Source of the DNA: Clostridia bacterium
GTDB taxonomy: Bacteria; Bacillota; Clostridia; Oscillospirales; CAG-272
Assembly (NCBI GenBank): GCA_024404655.1
Contig: JAKSPR010000002.1
Coordinates: 1-31,479, forward strand
DNA: 31,479 nt
Reading direction: 5' to 3'
The notes beneath the pieces were generated by a model that worked only from the letters and a program-made list of their open reading frames with translations, was not told the DNA's origin and did no database searches. How positions within the stretch are numbered: position 1 is the stretch's first letter; each line of letters starts with the position of its first letter. Made by a program: the position numbers and the translations under genes. This document shows positions 1 to 7,471 of this stretch, one piece after another.

Positions 1-981
1 GCATATTTTGAAGTGGAGCTTTTCCCAAGAAAGACAAATCCTGTTTATCCAGAACATGCATCTGATGAGGATAAGAAGTACATAACCTGGCAGACTGCGC
101 ACAATGACATTGATATGCTCCGCGAAAAGGCAATCAAGAACGGCCGCGATACCCTGCCCCTTTATACAGATTTCAACGAAATGCTGGATAAGGAAAAGCC
201 GGATGTCCTGGATATCTGTACCCCGACCTATCTCCATGCACCCATCGCCATCACTGCGATGCGCAAGGGCATCAACGTCATTTCCGAAAAACCCATGTCC
301 TTAAATGCTGCCGAGGCAGATGAAATCCTCGCTGTGGAAAAGGAGACCGGAAAATTCTACATGACCGCGCAGGTCGTCCGTTTCATGAGCCCCTATATGT
401 ATCTGAAAAAGGTCATCGAGACCCAGCCCTACGGCAAGCCCTTCCACATCCGCATGAGCCGTATCGGCGGTGCTCCGCGCTGCAGCTTTGAAAACTGGTA
501 TCTTGATGAGAAGCGTTCCGGACACGTCCTCATGGATCTGATGATCCACGATATCGACTATATGCATTATGCCTTTGGTGAACCAAAGAATATCCAGGGT
601 ACCTATACTCCCATGTGCACCGGCGGCAACTGCGCTATGGCAGTCTATTCCTACGACGGTTTCAACGTAAGCATCGAAACCGGCTGGTTCAACGCTCCCG
701 TTCCCTTCAACGCAAGCTTCCTCGCTGTCTTTGAAAACGGTTTTGTGGAACTGAAGGACGGCAAGCTCTATGATAACGGCAAGGAAGTCACCTTCTCCTC
801 CGATGAAGTCATTGCAGATACCGGCATCAACATTTCCAACGTCGATGGCTACGAAAGCGAGATTGCCATGTTCCTCGACTGTGTAAGAAACGGCAAGAGA
901 CCCGAAAAGGTTTCTCCCGAAAGCTCCGCCTACACCATCCGTCTGATCGAGAAGACCAAGGAAGTTCTTGAAAAGCATTGA
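1..981 (+). CDS. Gfo/Idh/MocA-family NAD(P)-dependent oxidoreductase, 5'-truncated by window edge
   Basis: The reading frame is open from the first base, so the start codon and the N-terminal GxGxxG part of the Rossmann fold lie outside the window. A GTG at 13 is only an internal codon. The visible part carries the family signature: a VLDICTPTYLHAP strand, then the EKPMS motif (the EKP lysine contacts the nicotinamide and substrate), followed by the C-terminal alpha/beta substrate domain with the H-DIDYMHY segment expected near the active site. The family interconverts hydroxyl and keto groups on sugars, inositols and related polyols. The substrate cannot be told from the sequence. No signal peptide can be judged. 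A strong terminator follows directly, so this is the last gene of its transcript. Its location beside glycan-processing genes fits sugar catabolism, which is inference. Confidence 0.9.
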   Translation, partial: AYFEVELFPRKTNPVYPEHASDEDKKYITWQTAHNDIDMLREKAIKNGRDTLPLYTDFNEMLDKEKPDVLDICTPTYLHAPIAITAMRKGINVISEKPMSLNAAEADEILAVEKETGKFYMTAQVVRFMSPYMYLKKVIETQPYGKPFHIRMSRIGGAPRCSFENWYLDEKRSGHVLMDLMIHDIDYMHYAFGEPKNIQGTYTPMCTGGNCAMAVYSYDGFNVSIETGWFNAPVPFNASFLAVFENGFVELKDGKLYDNGKEVTFSSDEVIADTGINISNVDGYESEIAMFLDCVRNGKRPEKVSPESSAYTIRLIEKTKEVLEKH

Positions 982-997
982 TCTTGATCTTTTTTCC

Positions 998-1036
998 AAG
1001 GTTCTGCCGCGTTCTCCGCGGCAGAACCTTTTTATT
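998..1036 (+). terminator. Rho-independent terminator after the oxidoreductase
   Basis: A perfect 13-bp stem (998-1010 with 1018-1030, AAGGTTCTGCCGC on the left arm) has a 7-nt loop and is followed by TTTATTT. It lies 16 nt after the stop codon. Confidence 0.92.
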
Positions 1037-1069
1037 TGTAAATGATTTGTAAACACGCAGTCATTCGAC

Positions 1070-1098
1070 TTGATAAAACTCTTATTTGATGTTATAAT
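1070..1098 (+). promoter_or_regulatory. Sigma-A promoter for the zinc-ribbon protein gene
   Basis: TTGATA at 1070-1075 and TATAAT at 1093-1098 are separated by exactly 17 nt. The gene starts about 60 nt downstream. Nothing else is seen between the preceding terminator and this promoter. Confidence 0.8.
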
Positions 1099-1161
1099 GA
1101 TATCGTAATCAAATCAAGGGACTGCTTCACTGCATTTCCCTATATGAAAGGATCAGGTATC

Positions 1162-1557
1162 ATGAAAAGTATCAAGCCGGGACGCGGTCCGTCCCTCCAA
1201 AGTCTGATAGGAAGCGCGGCTGCATGTCTGTTCGGCGTTTTCTGGACCATTCTGGCTGTAAACATCGGAGCTCCGGTATTCTTTCCGCTGTTCGGTCTCA
1301 TCTTCATCGGCATCGGTATCTTTGAAATATGGTATTCCTATCATAATCTGACCTCTGAAAATCGGTTCTCGACCTTCGATATCACCGACGATACAGAAGA
1401 ATCCGATCCGCTCAACGACCGTTTCGGGCATAAAAAGGCGAGCACGCATGAGAAAGCTGTTTCCGATAATCACAGCAAAAACTTCTGTCCCTACTGCGGC
1501 GCACCGATGAAAGAAGATCATCGTTTCTGCGAAAACTGCGGCGCGGAGCGGGATTGA
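1162..1557 (+). CDS. Small membrane protein with C-terminal zinc ribbon
   Basis: This 131-residue protein has two hydrophobic segments near the N-terminus (roughly residues 12-55) and a charged middle. It ends in a double-CxxC zinc ribbon, CPYCGAP then CENCGAE, that should bind one Zn2+. I chose the ATG at 1162 because AAAGGA lies 9 nt upstream. The in-frame ATG at 1144 would add six residues and has no ribosome site. It is transcribed alone from its own promoter. Membrane protein plus zinc ribbon is a common arrangement in Clostridia with no assigned role, and I cannot name a function. A second protein of the same general design, with the ribbon at the other end, is encoded at 18583. A clear terminator does not follow; only a weak AAAGAAT/ATTCTTT pairing is visible. 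Confidence 0.75.
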   Translation: MKSIKPGRGPSLQSLIGSAAACLFGVFWTILAVNIGAPVFFPLFGLIFIGIGIFEIWYSYHNLTSENRFSTFDITDDTEESDPLNDRFGHKKASTHEKAVSDNHSKNFCPYCGAPMKEDHRFCENCGAERD

Positions 1558-1631
1558 TTTTACCCAAAACAATCCCGAAAAAGCGAAAGAATAACACCCG
1601 TTTTCCTGGAATTCTTTGTCGAATTTAGCTA

Positions 1632-1660
1632 TTGCAAAAAAACGCACTTTCCGATATAAT
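1632..1660 (+). promoter_or_regulatory. Sigma-A promoter for the cation/proton antiporter gene
   Basis: TTGCAA at 1632-1637 and TATAAT at 1655-1660 have a 17-nt spacer. Predicted initiation falls at about 1667, inside the inverted repeat at 1663-1692. Confidence 0.8.
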
Positions 1661-1662
1661 AT

Positions 1663-1692
1663 TGTAGGCTGATTCTATGGAATCAGCCTACA
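1663..1692 (+). promoter_or_regulatory. Perfect 13-bp inverted repeat at the predicted transcription start
   Basis: Arms 1663-1675 and 1680-1692 (TGTAGGCTGATTC and its complement) flank a TATG loop. No U-run suitable for termination follows; the next bases are AAAATTTT. The position at +1 of the antiporter promoter fits either an operator for a dimeric repressor or a 5'-end stem-loop protecting the mRNA. Confidence 0.7.
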
Positions 1693-1717
1693 AAAATTTT
1701 ATATGGAAGTAATTCAA

Positions 1718-3013
1718 ATGACAGTTCTTTTATCCATTTCCATCGGTATGATCGCAGCGCTTCTCATGTCGCGTCTTGCAAAGCTCGTCTCTCTCCCCGC
1801 CGTAACCGCATACCTTGTAGCAGGTATCATTGTCGGTCCGTGTTGTCTCGGCATGCTGGGCATTGAAGGTCTTGGCTTCACCACAGCCGAGGGACTTTCC
1901 AAGCTGTCCATCATCTCTGACTGTGCGCTGGGCTTCATCGCCTTCGCCATCGGTGACGAATTCCGTATGACGGAACTCAAGAAAAACGGTAAAGCAGCAA
2001 CCGTCATCGGTATCGCGCAGGCTGTCATCACAACGCTTATCGTGGATATCGTTCTGATTGCCCTGCACTTCATCATCCCCGACAAGCTTTCCATTCCGTC
2101 TGCCGTTACCCTCGGTGCCATTGCAGCAGCTACTGCTCCTGCAGCTACGCTGATGGTCGTCCGTCAGTATAAAGCCAAGGGCCCGCTGACCGATCTTCTG
2201 CTCCCGATCGTTGCACTGGATGACGCTGTCGGTCTGATTCTCTTTGCCGTCTCCTTCGGTATTGCACGTGCGCTGCAGAGCGGTGTGGTCGATGTGGTCT
2301 CCATCATCGTCAATCCTCTGATTGAGATCGTGGCCTCCCTCGTTCTCGGTTCTCTGCTCGGTCTGTTCCTCAACTTCCTTGAGCAGTTCTTCCACTCCCG
2401 TTCCAAGCGTATGTCCATCACCATCGCTGTCGTATTCCTCGCTGTTGCTCTTTCCAAAGTGGAGCTGGAATTCGGTGAAGTCAAGCTCGGTTTCTCCTCT
2501 CTGCTTGTCTGCATGATGCTCGGTACGGTATTTGTGAATATCTGTGCGTTCTCCGAAGAGCTGATGGAGCGTATCGACGGTTGGACAACGCCTCTGTTCG
2601 TCCTGTTCTTCATGCTCTCCGGTGCAGAACTCAATCTGTTCGTCTTCGGCGATATTTCCATTATTCTCATTGGTGTACTATTCCTCGCAGCCCGTGCTGT
2701 CGGTAAGTGCGGCGGTGCTGCACTCTCTGCAAAGGCTGTGAAGTGCTCTGATGATGTTGTGAAGTATCTTGGCATTACTCTTCTTCCCCAGGCCGGTGTT
2801 GCGCTGGGTATGTCCCTGCAGGTCTTCGTACTCGGCGAAGACGGTACGCTGATCCGCAATATCGTGCTCTTCTCCGTCATGATTCTGGAGCTTGTCGGTC
2901 CTGCGCTGACCAAGATGGCGCTGACCAAAGCCGGTGATATCATCCCCGAAGGTCGTACCTCCGCCCGCGGTGTGGTTCCAAGCAAGCATACCGGTGAGCT
3001 GCCCAAGCAGTAA
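1718..3013 (+). CDS. Cation:proton antiporter, CPA2 (Kef/NapA-like) family
   Basis: This is a 431-residue, almost entirely hydrophobic protein with about 12 predicted membrane helices. Between residues 130 and 180 it has the CPA2 ion-binding core: a TAPAATLM unwound-helix motif (about 139-146), then VALDDAVGL with the paired aspartates D168 and D169. In characterised CPA2 members a double aspartate marks electrogenic Na+(K+)/H+ exchange; assigning that here is inference. There is no C-terminal RCK/TrkA regulatory domain, only a short polar tail. The ATG at 1718 has GGAAG 8 nt upstream and is preferred over the ATG at 1703, which has no ribosome site. The gene stands alone, with its own promoter and a terminator shared with the convergent glycosidase. 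The likely role is pH or Na+/K+ homeostasis at the cytoplasmic membrane. Confidence 0.88.
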   Translation: MTVLLSISIGMIAALLMSRLAKLVSLPAVTAYLVAGIIVGPCCLGMLGIEGLGFTTAEGLSKLSIISDCALGFIAFAIGDEFRMTELKKNGKAATVIGIAQAVITTLIVDIVLIALHFIIPDKLSIPSAVTLGAIAAATAPAATLMVVRQYKAKGPLTDLLLPIVALDDAVGLILFAVSFGIARALQSGVVDVVSIIVNPLIEIVASLVLGSLLGLFLNFLEQFFHSRSKRMSITIAVVFLAVALSKVELEFGEVKLGFSSLLVCMMLGTVFVNICAFSEELMERIDGWTTPLFVLFFMLSGAELNLFVFGDISIILIGVLFLAARAVGKCGGAALSAKAVKCSDDVVKYLGITLLPQAGVALGMSLQVFVLGEDGTLIRNIVLFSVMILELVGPALTKMALTKAGDIIPEGRTSARGVVPSKHTGELPKQ

Positions 3014-3035
3014 TTATTCATCTGTATAGACAAAC

Positions 3036-3066
3036 AGGACTGTCCTTTCGCGGCAGTCCTGCCTTT
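3036..3066. terminator. Hairpin terminator shared by convergent antiporter and GH43 genes
   Basis: Arms AGGACTG (3036-3042) and CAGTCCT (3054-3060) can be extended by CC/GG around one bulged T. A CCTTTT run follows on the plus strand. On the minus strand the run is poorer (GTTTGTC), so it should work best for the antiporter. Confidence 0.75.
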
Positions 3067-3080
3067 TATCTATGACATTT

Positions 3081-3998
3081 TCAGTCCAGTTTGTCAATGC
3101 GCTCCGCCGTGATCGTACCGTCCTTGACATGGAGTTTACAGATACGCGCGGTTCTGCAGTCATGGGAGTGCTTGAATTCCTCATCAAGCCATGTATCGCG
3201 TCCATGGTAGCATGCATAACATTCGCCTTTATAGCGGAACACACTGTGATGTCCGACGCCTTCTTCTTCGGCTGTGCGGAACAGAACCGGATCAAACGCG
3301 CCGTCTACAGTATGCTTGACAAAATCGACCTTCGTCAGATCGTCTTCGTCAGACTTAGCCGCTGCATAGCCGATGTGATAGGTCTCGTTTTCAAAACAGC
3401 CGCCGGAGTACATGAGATACTGCCACTCGCCCTCCCGGAACCAGAAGGGGCCTTCGATGGTATACCAGTTATCGGGATGTGTCCTGCTGGTAAAGCGTTC
3501 CTCCTTCATCGTGGGAACGATGATCTCACGGCAGATATTCGCCGGGGTCATGGGGTCAAGCATCTTATCCACAAAGACGCGGGTACCGATTTTATCTCTT
3601 GTATTGTTGTCCTCTGCATAAAAGAGGAACAGTCCTGCCGGTGTCTTCACAGCATGGGGGTCGATACTAAATCGGTTATAGAGTTTCGTCACGTTTCCAA
3701 ACGGTCCAAGGGGAGATTTTGCGCTTGCAGCGTGCATCTGTTCAAAAGTATCTTTCGTAGAAAAAGAAACATAGATATAGTAGGTATCGTCAATACGAAT
3801 GATGCTGGGTGCCCAGAAGTCCCACGCGCCTTCATGGGTGAGCACAAGTCCCTCATTTTTCCATTCGCCGTCAATACGGTCGGAGGAATACGCCTCAACA
3901 CCGTTCCGGGATGTGACATAGAGATAATATTTTCCGTTGTCCTCAAACAGGAACGGATCAGGCTGTGCGGTACCTGTCTTTTCAAACTGTAATTTCAT
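3081..3998 (-). CDS. GH43-like five-bladed beta-propeller glycosidase (cytoplasmic)
   Basis: The family 43 hydrolase layout is complete in 305 residues: catalytic base D14 in QPDPF, the FWAPS blade motif at 61-65, pKa-modulating D113 in SIDPH, general acid E182 in TIEGPFWF, and the metal-site histidines H250/H251 in GHHSVF. GH43 members are retaining-fold-related inverting arabinosidases, arabinanases, xylosidases or galactosidases; which one cannot be read here. The length equals a bare catalytic domain with no carbohydrate-binding module. No signal peptide is present, so it should act on imported oligosaccharides. AAAGGAG lies about 10 nt before the ATG. It is divergent from the SGNH/beta-helix operon, and both are driven by strong back-to-back promoters, which suggests shared induction (inference). 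Confidence 0.88.
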   Translation of the reverse strand: MKLQFEKTGTAQPDPFLFEDNGKYYLYVTSRNGVEAYSSDRIDGEWKNEGLVLTHEGAWDFWAPSIIRIDDTYYIYVSFSTKDTFEQMHAASAKSPLGPFGNVTKLYNRFSIDPHAVKTPAGLFLFYAEDNNTRDKIGTRVFVDKMLDPMTPANICREIIVPTMKEERFTSRTHPDNWYTIEGPFWFREGEWQYLMYSGGCFENETYHIGYAAAKSDEDDLTKVDFVKHTVDGAFDPVLFRTAEEEGVGHHSVFRYKGECYACYHGRDTWLDEEFKHSHDCRTARICKLHVKDGTITAERIDKLD

Positions 3999-4041
3999 TC
4001 GGATTCATTCTCCTTTTTCGGAATAGAAATATCGCTGTTTT

Positions 4042-4070
4042 ATTATAACAGACCTGTCCATGTCTGTCAA
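4042..4070 (-). promoter_or_regulatory. Promoter of the GH43 gene with an inverted repeat in its spacer
   Basis: On the minus strand TTGACA (4065-4070) and TATAAT (4042-4047) are 17 nt apart. The spacer and its edges contain the inverted repeat ACAGAC-N8-GTCTGT (4048-4067), placed where a repressor dimer would block RNA polymerase. Confidence 0.82.
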
Positions 4071-4147
4071 GAGATGGTTCTTTTCACAAAATAACCGATA
4101 TCCCCTGTTCCGTGTCCGATTTTCCCGGGACATTTTGCGCTTTTTTA

Positions 4148-4176
4148 TTGACACACGTGGACTTTCATGCTAAAAT
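4148..4176 (+). promoter_or_regulatory. Promoter of the SGNH / beta-helix / SGNH operon
   Basis: TTGACA (4148-4153) and TAAAAT (4171-4176) have a 17-nt spacer. Initiation at about 4183 leaves a leader of roughly 45 nt carrying AAAGGA before the ATG at 4230. The rest of the 3999-4229 divergent gap holds only the two promoters. Confidence 0.82.
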
Positions 4177-4229
4177 GACGGTAAACAGAATCGTGCCGGG
4201 GTCCTACTGCCGGCAGAAAGGATCATACT

Positions 4230-5333
4230 ATGCTTGAAAATACTCTTTACAAACTGCAGCACGGAGAACCCGTGACCATCGCTTATTTCGGCGGCTCCAT
4301 CACCGAGGGTGCCGGTTCTACATCCTATGACAAATGCTGGGCCGGGCTGACCACCGCGTGGCTCCGGGAAAAATTCCCCGCCTGCAAAATCACGGGCATT
4401 CAGGCTGCCATCGGCGGTACGGGCTCCACACTGGGCGTTTACCGCTGCGATGAAAATGTCGTCGCCTATCATCCCGACATTGTTTTATATGAATATGACT
4501 GCAACAACAGCTACGATGAGTTCATGCCTCTTGCCAACAACTGTGACGCGATCCTGCGCAAGCTGTGGCGGGCGGATCCCTATACCGATGTCGTCATGAT
4601 CTATACCTCCACCAAAGCGATGTCTGCCACCATCAAGAGCGGCTCTCCCCTTGCCAGCCGTACGGCGCACAGTGCTGTCGCATACTATTATGGCGGAATC
4701 CCCCAGATTGACATCGGTGAAGTGCTTCGCTACCGTGTGATCTCCGAAGGCGGAAATATCGACGATGAAGCAGACTGGAAGCGTTATACCCGTGATACCG
4801 TCCATCCCACCGACGATGGCTATGCCATTTATGAAGAGGCAATTCAGAAGCATCTGACCGAGGTCTTTGAAAAAGCCGGAACACCGGACAAGCGCGTTCC
4901 CCGTGTCATTGACAAGCCTCTGTTCGGAGAGGATTCCCGCGTGGATGCCCGTATGACCGACGCTTTCACGGCAGAACTGGGCAAAGGTTTTTCCAGAGTT
5001 GAGGACAAAACTCTTTGCAACCGCTATAAGCACTATATTGAAGCGACCGAAGTGGGAAGCGAGCTCACCTTTACCTTTGAGGGTACCCGCTGTGAGCTCT
5101 ACTGGATGCTGGCAGGCGACGGCGGTGATATTGTTTATTCCGTTGACGGCGGTGAGGAAATGACCCGCCGCGCATGGGACAGCTATTGTCTCTCCTTTGA
5201 CCGTGCCGGCAACTGCTGCCTTGCGTCCGGTCTTGCAAAGGGTGTTCACACCGTGAAGCTGCGTGTGGCAGAGACCAAAGAGGAACAGTCCAAGGGTCAT
5301 GCCATTCGCATTGGTGCGATCCTTTCCCTCTGA
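4230..5333 (+). CDS. SGNH/GDSL hydrolase with C-terminal beta-sandwich-like domain
   Basis: Residues 15-215 form an SGNH esterase domain: nucleophile S23 in FGGSITEG (block I), the IGGTGS glycine block at 61-66 (block II), N92 or N93 in EYDCNNS (block III), and D189/H192 in DTVHP (block V). Residues about 220-367 are beta-rich and resemble a carbohydrate-binding jelly roll, ending in a GVHTVKLRV strand. SGNH enzymes of this kind remove acetyl or other acyl groups from carbohydrates. The substrate is not known. No signal peptide is present. AAAGGA sits about 9 nt before the ATG. It is the first of three genes in one transcript; the next gene starts 15 nt after its stop. Confidence 0.88.
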   Translation: MLENTLYKLQHGEPVTIAYFGGSITEGAGSTSYDKCWAGLTTAWLREKFPACKITGIQAAIGGTGSTLGVYRCDENVVAYHPDIVLYEYDCNNSYDEFMPLANNCDAILRKLWRADPYTDVVMIYTSTKAMSATIKSGSPLASRTAHSAVAYYYGGIPQIDIGEVLRYRVISEGGNIDDEADWKRYTRDTVHPTDDGYAIYEEAIQKHLTEVFEKAGTPDKRVPRVIDKPLFGEDSRVDARMTDAFTAELGKGFSRVEDKTLCNRYKHYIEATEVGSELTFTFEGTRCELYWMLAGDGGDIVYSVDGGEEMTRRAWDSYCLSFDRAGNCCLASGLAKGVHTVKLRVAETKEEQSKGHAIRIGAILSL

Positions 5334-5348
5334 CCGGGGTGAATCATC

Positions 5349-6731
5349 ATGCGTTTTGCATCGGAATTCGGCTTTGCGCCGGGCAATGCGCCTGCCGTCA
5401 ACAGTGCGGCTTTACAGGCTGCAGCTGATCTCGGCGGAGAAATTTTCGTCGACGGTCACGGAATTGCGGAGGTCTGTGAACCGGTACGTCTCGGCAGCGA
5501 CACGACCCTCCGCTTTGAAAACGGGCTGTATCTGCGCCGCACGGAAAGCTCCACCCCGGATAACAACGGTTATGTTCTTACCAACCAAAGTGCGTTTACC
5601 GCATGGGAAAACGGTCCGTGGGATCGTCATATCCGCATCATCGGTCTGCGTCTGATCTGCAATGCCGTCCACTGTCTCAGCGGCGGCGTGCAGACCGAAA
5701 AGACCGTTCCGGGACTGCGCGGCATGCTGGCGTTCTACCGTGTGAATGATCTCGTCATTGAGGATTTCGAGACCTTTGATCTTCCGCCAGAGGATTTTGC
5801 CATTCATGTCTGTACCTTTGAAAATCTCCGTGTGGAGAATGTCCGCATCGAGGGACGCAAGGATGCAGTCCATCTGGGACGCGGCTCCAAGTTCGTCATC
5901 CGGCATGGCATTTTCCGCACCTTTGACGACCCCATTGCGCTGAATGCCCACGACTATGCGTCCTCCAATCCGGAGCTCGGATGGATCGAGGATGGCATCA
6001 TTGAGGACTGCTGGGACCTTGACGACAAGGATACCACAGGCTTTTTCTGCCGTGTTCTGGCAGGCTCCTGGTGCGACTGGAGATCCGGCATGCAGGTGCA
6101 GCATTCCGACACGGTGGTTTATGACCACAAGGTCTACCGTGTCTATATGAAGCCCGATCATACGGTCTATACCTCCGTCACTCCGCCGACCCACGCCCAC
6201 GGAATCAAGGAATATGACGGCATCCGCTGGCTGATGGTGGAAGAGGGCGATATTTACAGCTGCGGATGCAGAAATATCGTCTTCCGGGATATTCACCTGC
6301 AGAAGAACCGCCCCGTGGCGTTCTCCCTGCATTTTGATAAAGACAACTGGTCCCGCAGTGTTTACCCGAACTCTGTGATGCCGGTTCAGTCCGGACTGAC
6401 CTTTGAGAATATCGAAATGAGCGGAAAGATCGGCACCTTCCTGTGGGCGGCAACGCCGGTCGATACCGTGCGCATCACACGTTCCACGCTGGACAGTACC
6501 TCTGTGCGGCTCGGCAATATCTCCACGGAGGGTGCGGAATACGGACGGACGGAGATCATCTTCGACGGCTGTACTTTCCGCGGTACGGGAGACGGTCTTG
6601 TACAGACCCATCCCGGACGTCCGGCACGGGTGAGAGCTTATGCAAGCTGCCCAGCAGATGATTTTGCTCCCACCGTTTCCGGGGAAACCGTGATCGGGGA
6701 AAACGATATCGGACTGAAATTTTTCAAATAA
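5349..6731 (+). CDS. GH28-like right-handed parallel beta-helix protein
   Basis: This 460-residue protein is built of short repeating coils typical of pectin-active beta-helices: runs such as NLRVENVRIEGRKDAVHLGRG (about 159-179), then IFRTFDDPIAL (188-198), with D193/D194 standing where polygalacturonases keep paired aspartates. A canonical NTDG box and RIK box are not evident, so it may be a divergent glycosidase, lyase or a binding protein. Residues about 250-300 interrupt the helix with an insertion ending in PPTHAHG-x-DGIRWL, similar to small carbohydrate-contacting inserts in beta-helix tailspike-like proteins. No signal peptide is present. The ribosome site GGGGTG lies 15 nt from the previous stop. 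It is sandwiched between two SGNH esterase genes, which points to a deacylated pectic or similar oligosaccharide as substrate (inference). Confidence 0.8.
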   Translation: MRFASEFGFAPGNAPAVNSAALQAAADLGGEIFVDGHGIAEVCEPVRLGSDTTLRFENGLYLRRTESSTPDNNGYVLTNQSAFTAWENGPWDRHIRIIGLRLICNAVHCLSGGVQTEKTVPGLRGMLAFYRVNDLVIEDFETFDLPPEDFAIHVCTFENLRVENVRIEGRKDAVHLGRGSKFVIRHGIFRTFDDPIALNAHDYASSNPELGWIEDGIIEDCWDLDDKDTTGFFCRVLAGSWCDWRSGMQVQHSDTVVYDHKVYRVYMKPDHTVYTSVTPPTHAHGIKEYDGIRWLMVEEGDIYSCGCRNIVFRDIHLQKNRPVAFSLHFDKDNWSRSVYPNSVMPVQSGLTFENIEMSGKIGTFLWAATPVDTVRITRSTLDSTSVRLGNISTEGAEYGRTEIIFDGCTFRGTGDGLVQTHPGRPARVRAYASCPADDFAPTVSGETVIGENDIGLKFFK

Positions 6732-6748
6732 AAAAGGATGATAATGCT

Positions 6749-7423
6749 ATGATCAACTGGCAGGATTTTACACCCAAGACGACCACCCGTGCACGGGAAA
6801 CCATCGAATGGAGCATTACATACAGCTTTAACGCACCGGATACCGAAAGTCCCCGTGTTCTGCTTATCGGTGACTCCATCTGCAACGCCTATCACGATTC
6901 TGTCCGCCGGAAGCTGGAGGGTTGTGCCAATATCACCTTCTGGGCTTCTTCCAAATGCGTGACTGATCCGGATTATTTCAAAGAACTGCATCATATCGTC
7001 TCCATGGAGCATTATGATATGATCTGCTATAACAACGGTCTGCACAGTCTGTCGACCGATACGGATGAATGGTCCGCTGCGTATCGTTCCGCCCTTGACA
7101 TGATCCGTGCCATGGCGCCGGAAGCGGTACTCGCCGTGACACTCTCAACGCCCTTGCAGGATGCAAAGAAAACGGAGCGTTCCCGTGCGCTCAATCAGAT
7201 CGCTCTTGCCGCCGCAGAAGAACGTGCTCTGCCGGTCATCGACCTGTTCAGCCCGATGGACGTTCTTGACCGGAATGAATTCTGGGGAGACTGTTACCAT
7301 TTCAAGGCTCCTGCCATCGACATACAGTCGGATATCATCGCCGCCTGCGTGAAAGAAAATCTCTCCCGTCAGGGCGGTGCCGCCCATGCAGAAACCGAGA
7401 CGGGACCGATGGGAAAACTCTGA
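6749..7423 (+). CDS. Single-domain SGNH/GDSL hydrolase
   Basis: This compact 224-residue SGNH enzyme has nucleophile S43 in LLIGDSIC, N96 in YNNGLH, and D181/H184 in DCYHF. All four family blocks are therefore present and it should be active. A typical SGNH domain is about 200 residues, so there is no accessory domain. It lacks a signal peptide. AAAGGA lies 10 nt before the ATG. It is the last gene of the operon beginning at 4230, followed directly by a strong terminator. Two unlike SGNH esterases flanking one beta-helix protein suggests removal of different acyl groups from one oligosaccharide. That reading is inference. Confidence 0.87.
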   Translation: MINWQDFTPKTTTRARETIEWSITYSFNAPDTESPRVLLIGDSICNAYHDSVRRKLEGCANITFWASSKCVTDPDYFKELHHIVSMEHYDMICYNNGLHSLSTDTDEWSAAYRSALDMIRAMAPEAVLAVTLSTPLQDAKKTERSRALNQIALAAAEERALPVIDLFSPMDVLDRNEFWGDCYHFKAPAIDIQSDIIAACVKENLSRQGGAAHAETETGPMGKL

Positions 7424-7437
7424 TTGTAAAAACGAAA

Positions 7438-7471
7438 CAAGCTGCCGTTTTTGCGGCAGCTTGCTTTTTTA
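7438..7471. terminator. Bidirectional terminator between SGNH operon and MoxR-1 operon
   Basis: A perfect 10-bp stem (7438-7447 with 7454-7463, CAAGCTGCCG) has a 6-nt loop and is followed by CTTTTTTAT on the plus strand. On the minus strand it is followed by TTTCGTTTTT. The T-run overlaps the stop codon of the convergent gene. Confidence 0.92.

Noticed and set aside
3072..3992. Plus-strand open frame of 306 codons opposite GH43
   Set aside because: The minus-strand frame carries every GH43 catalytic residue, a promoter and a ribosome site; this one has none.
5412..6611. Minus-strand open frame of 399 codons opposite the beta-helix gene
   Set aside because: No ribosome site or domain. The plus-strand frame has the beta-helix repeat pattern and fits its operon.
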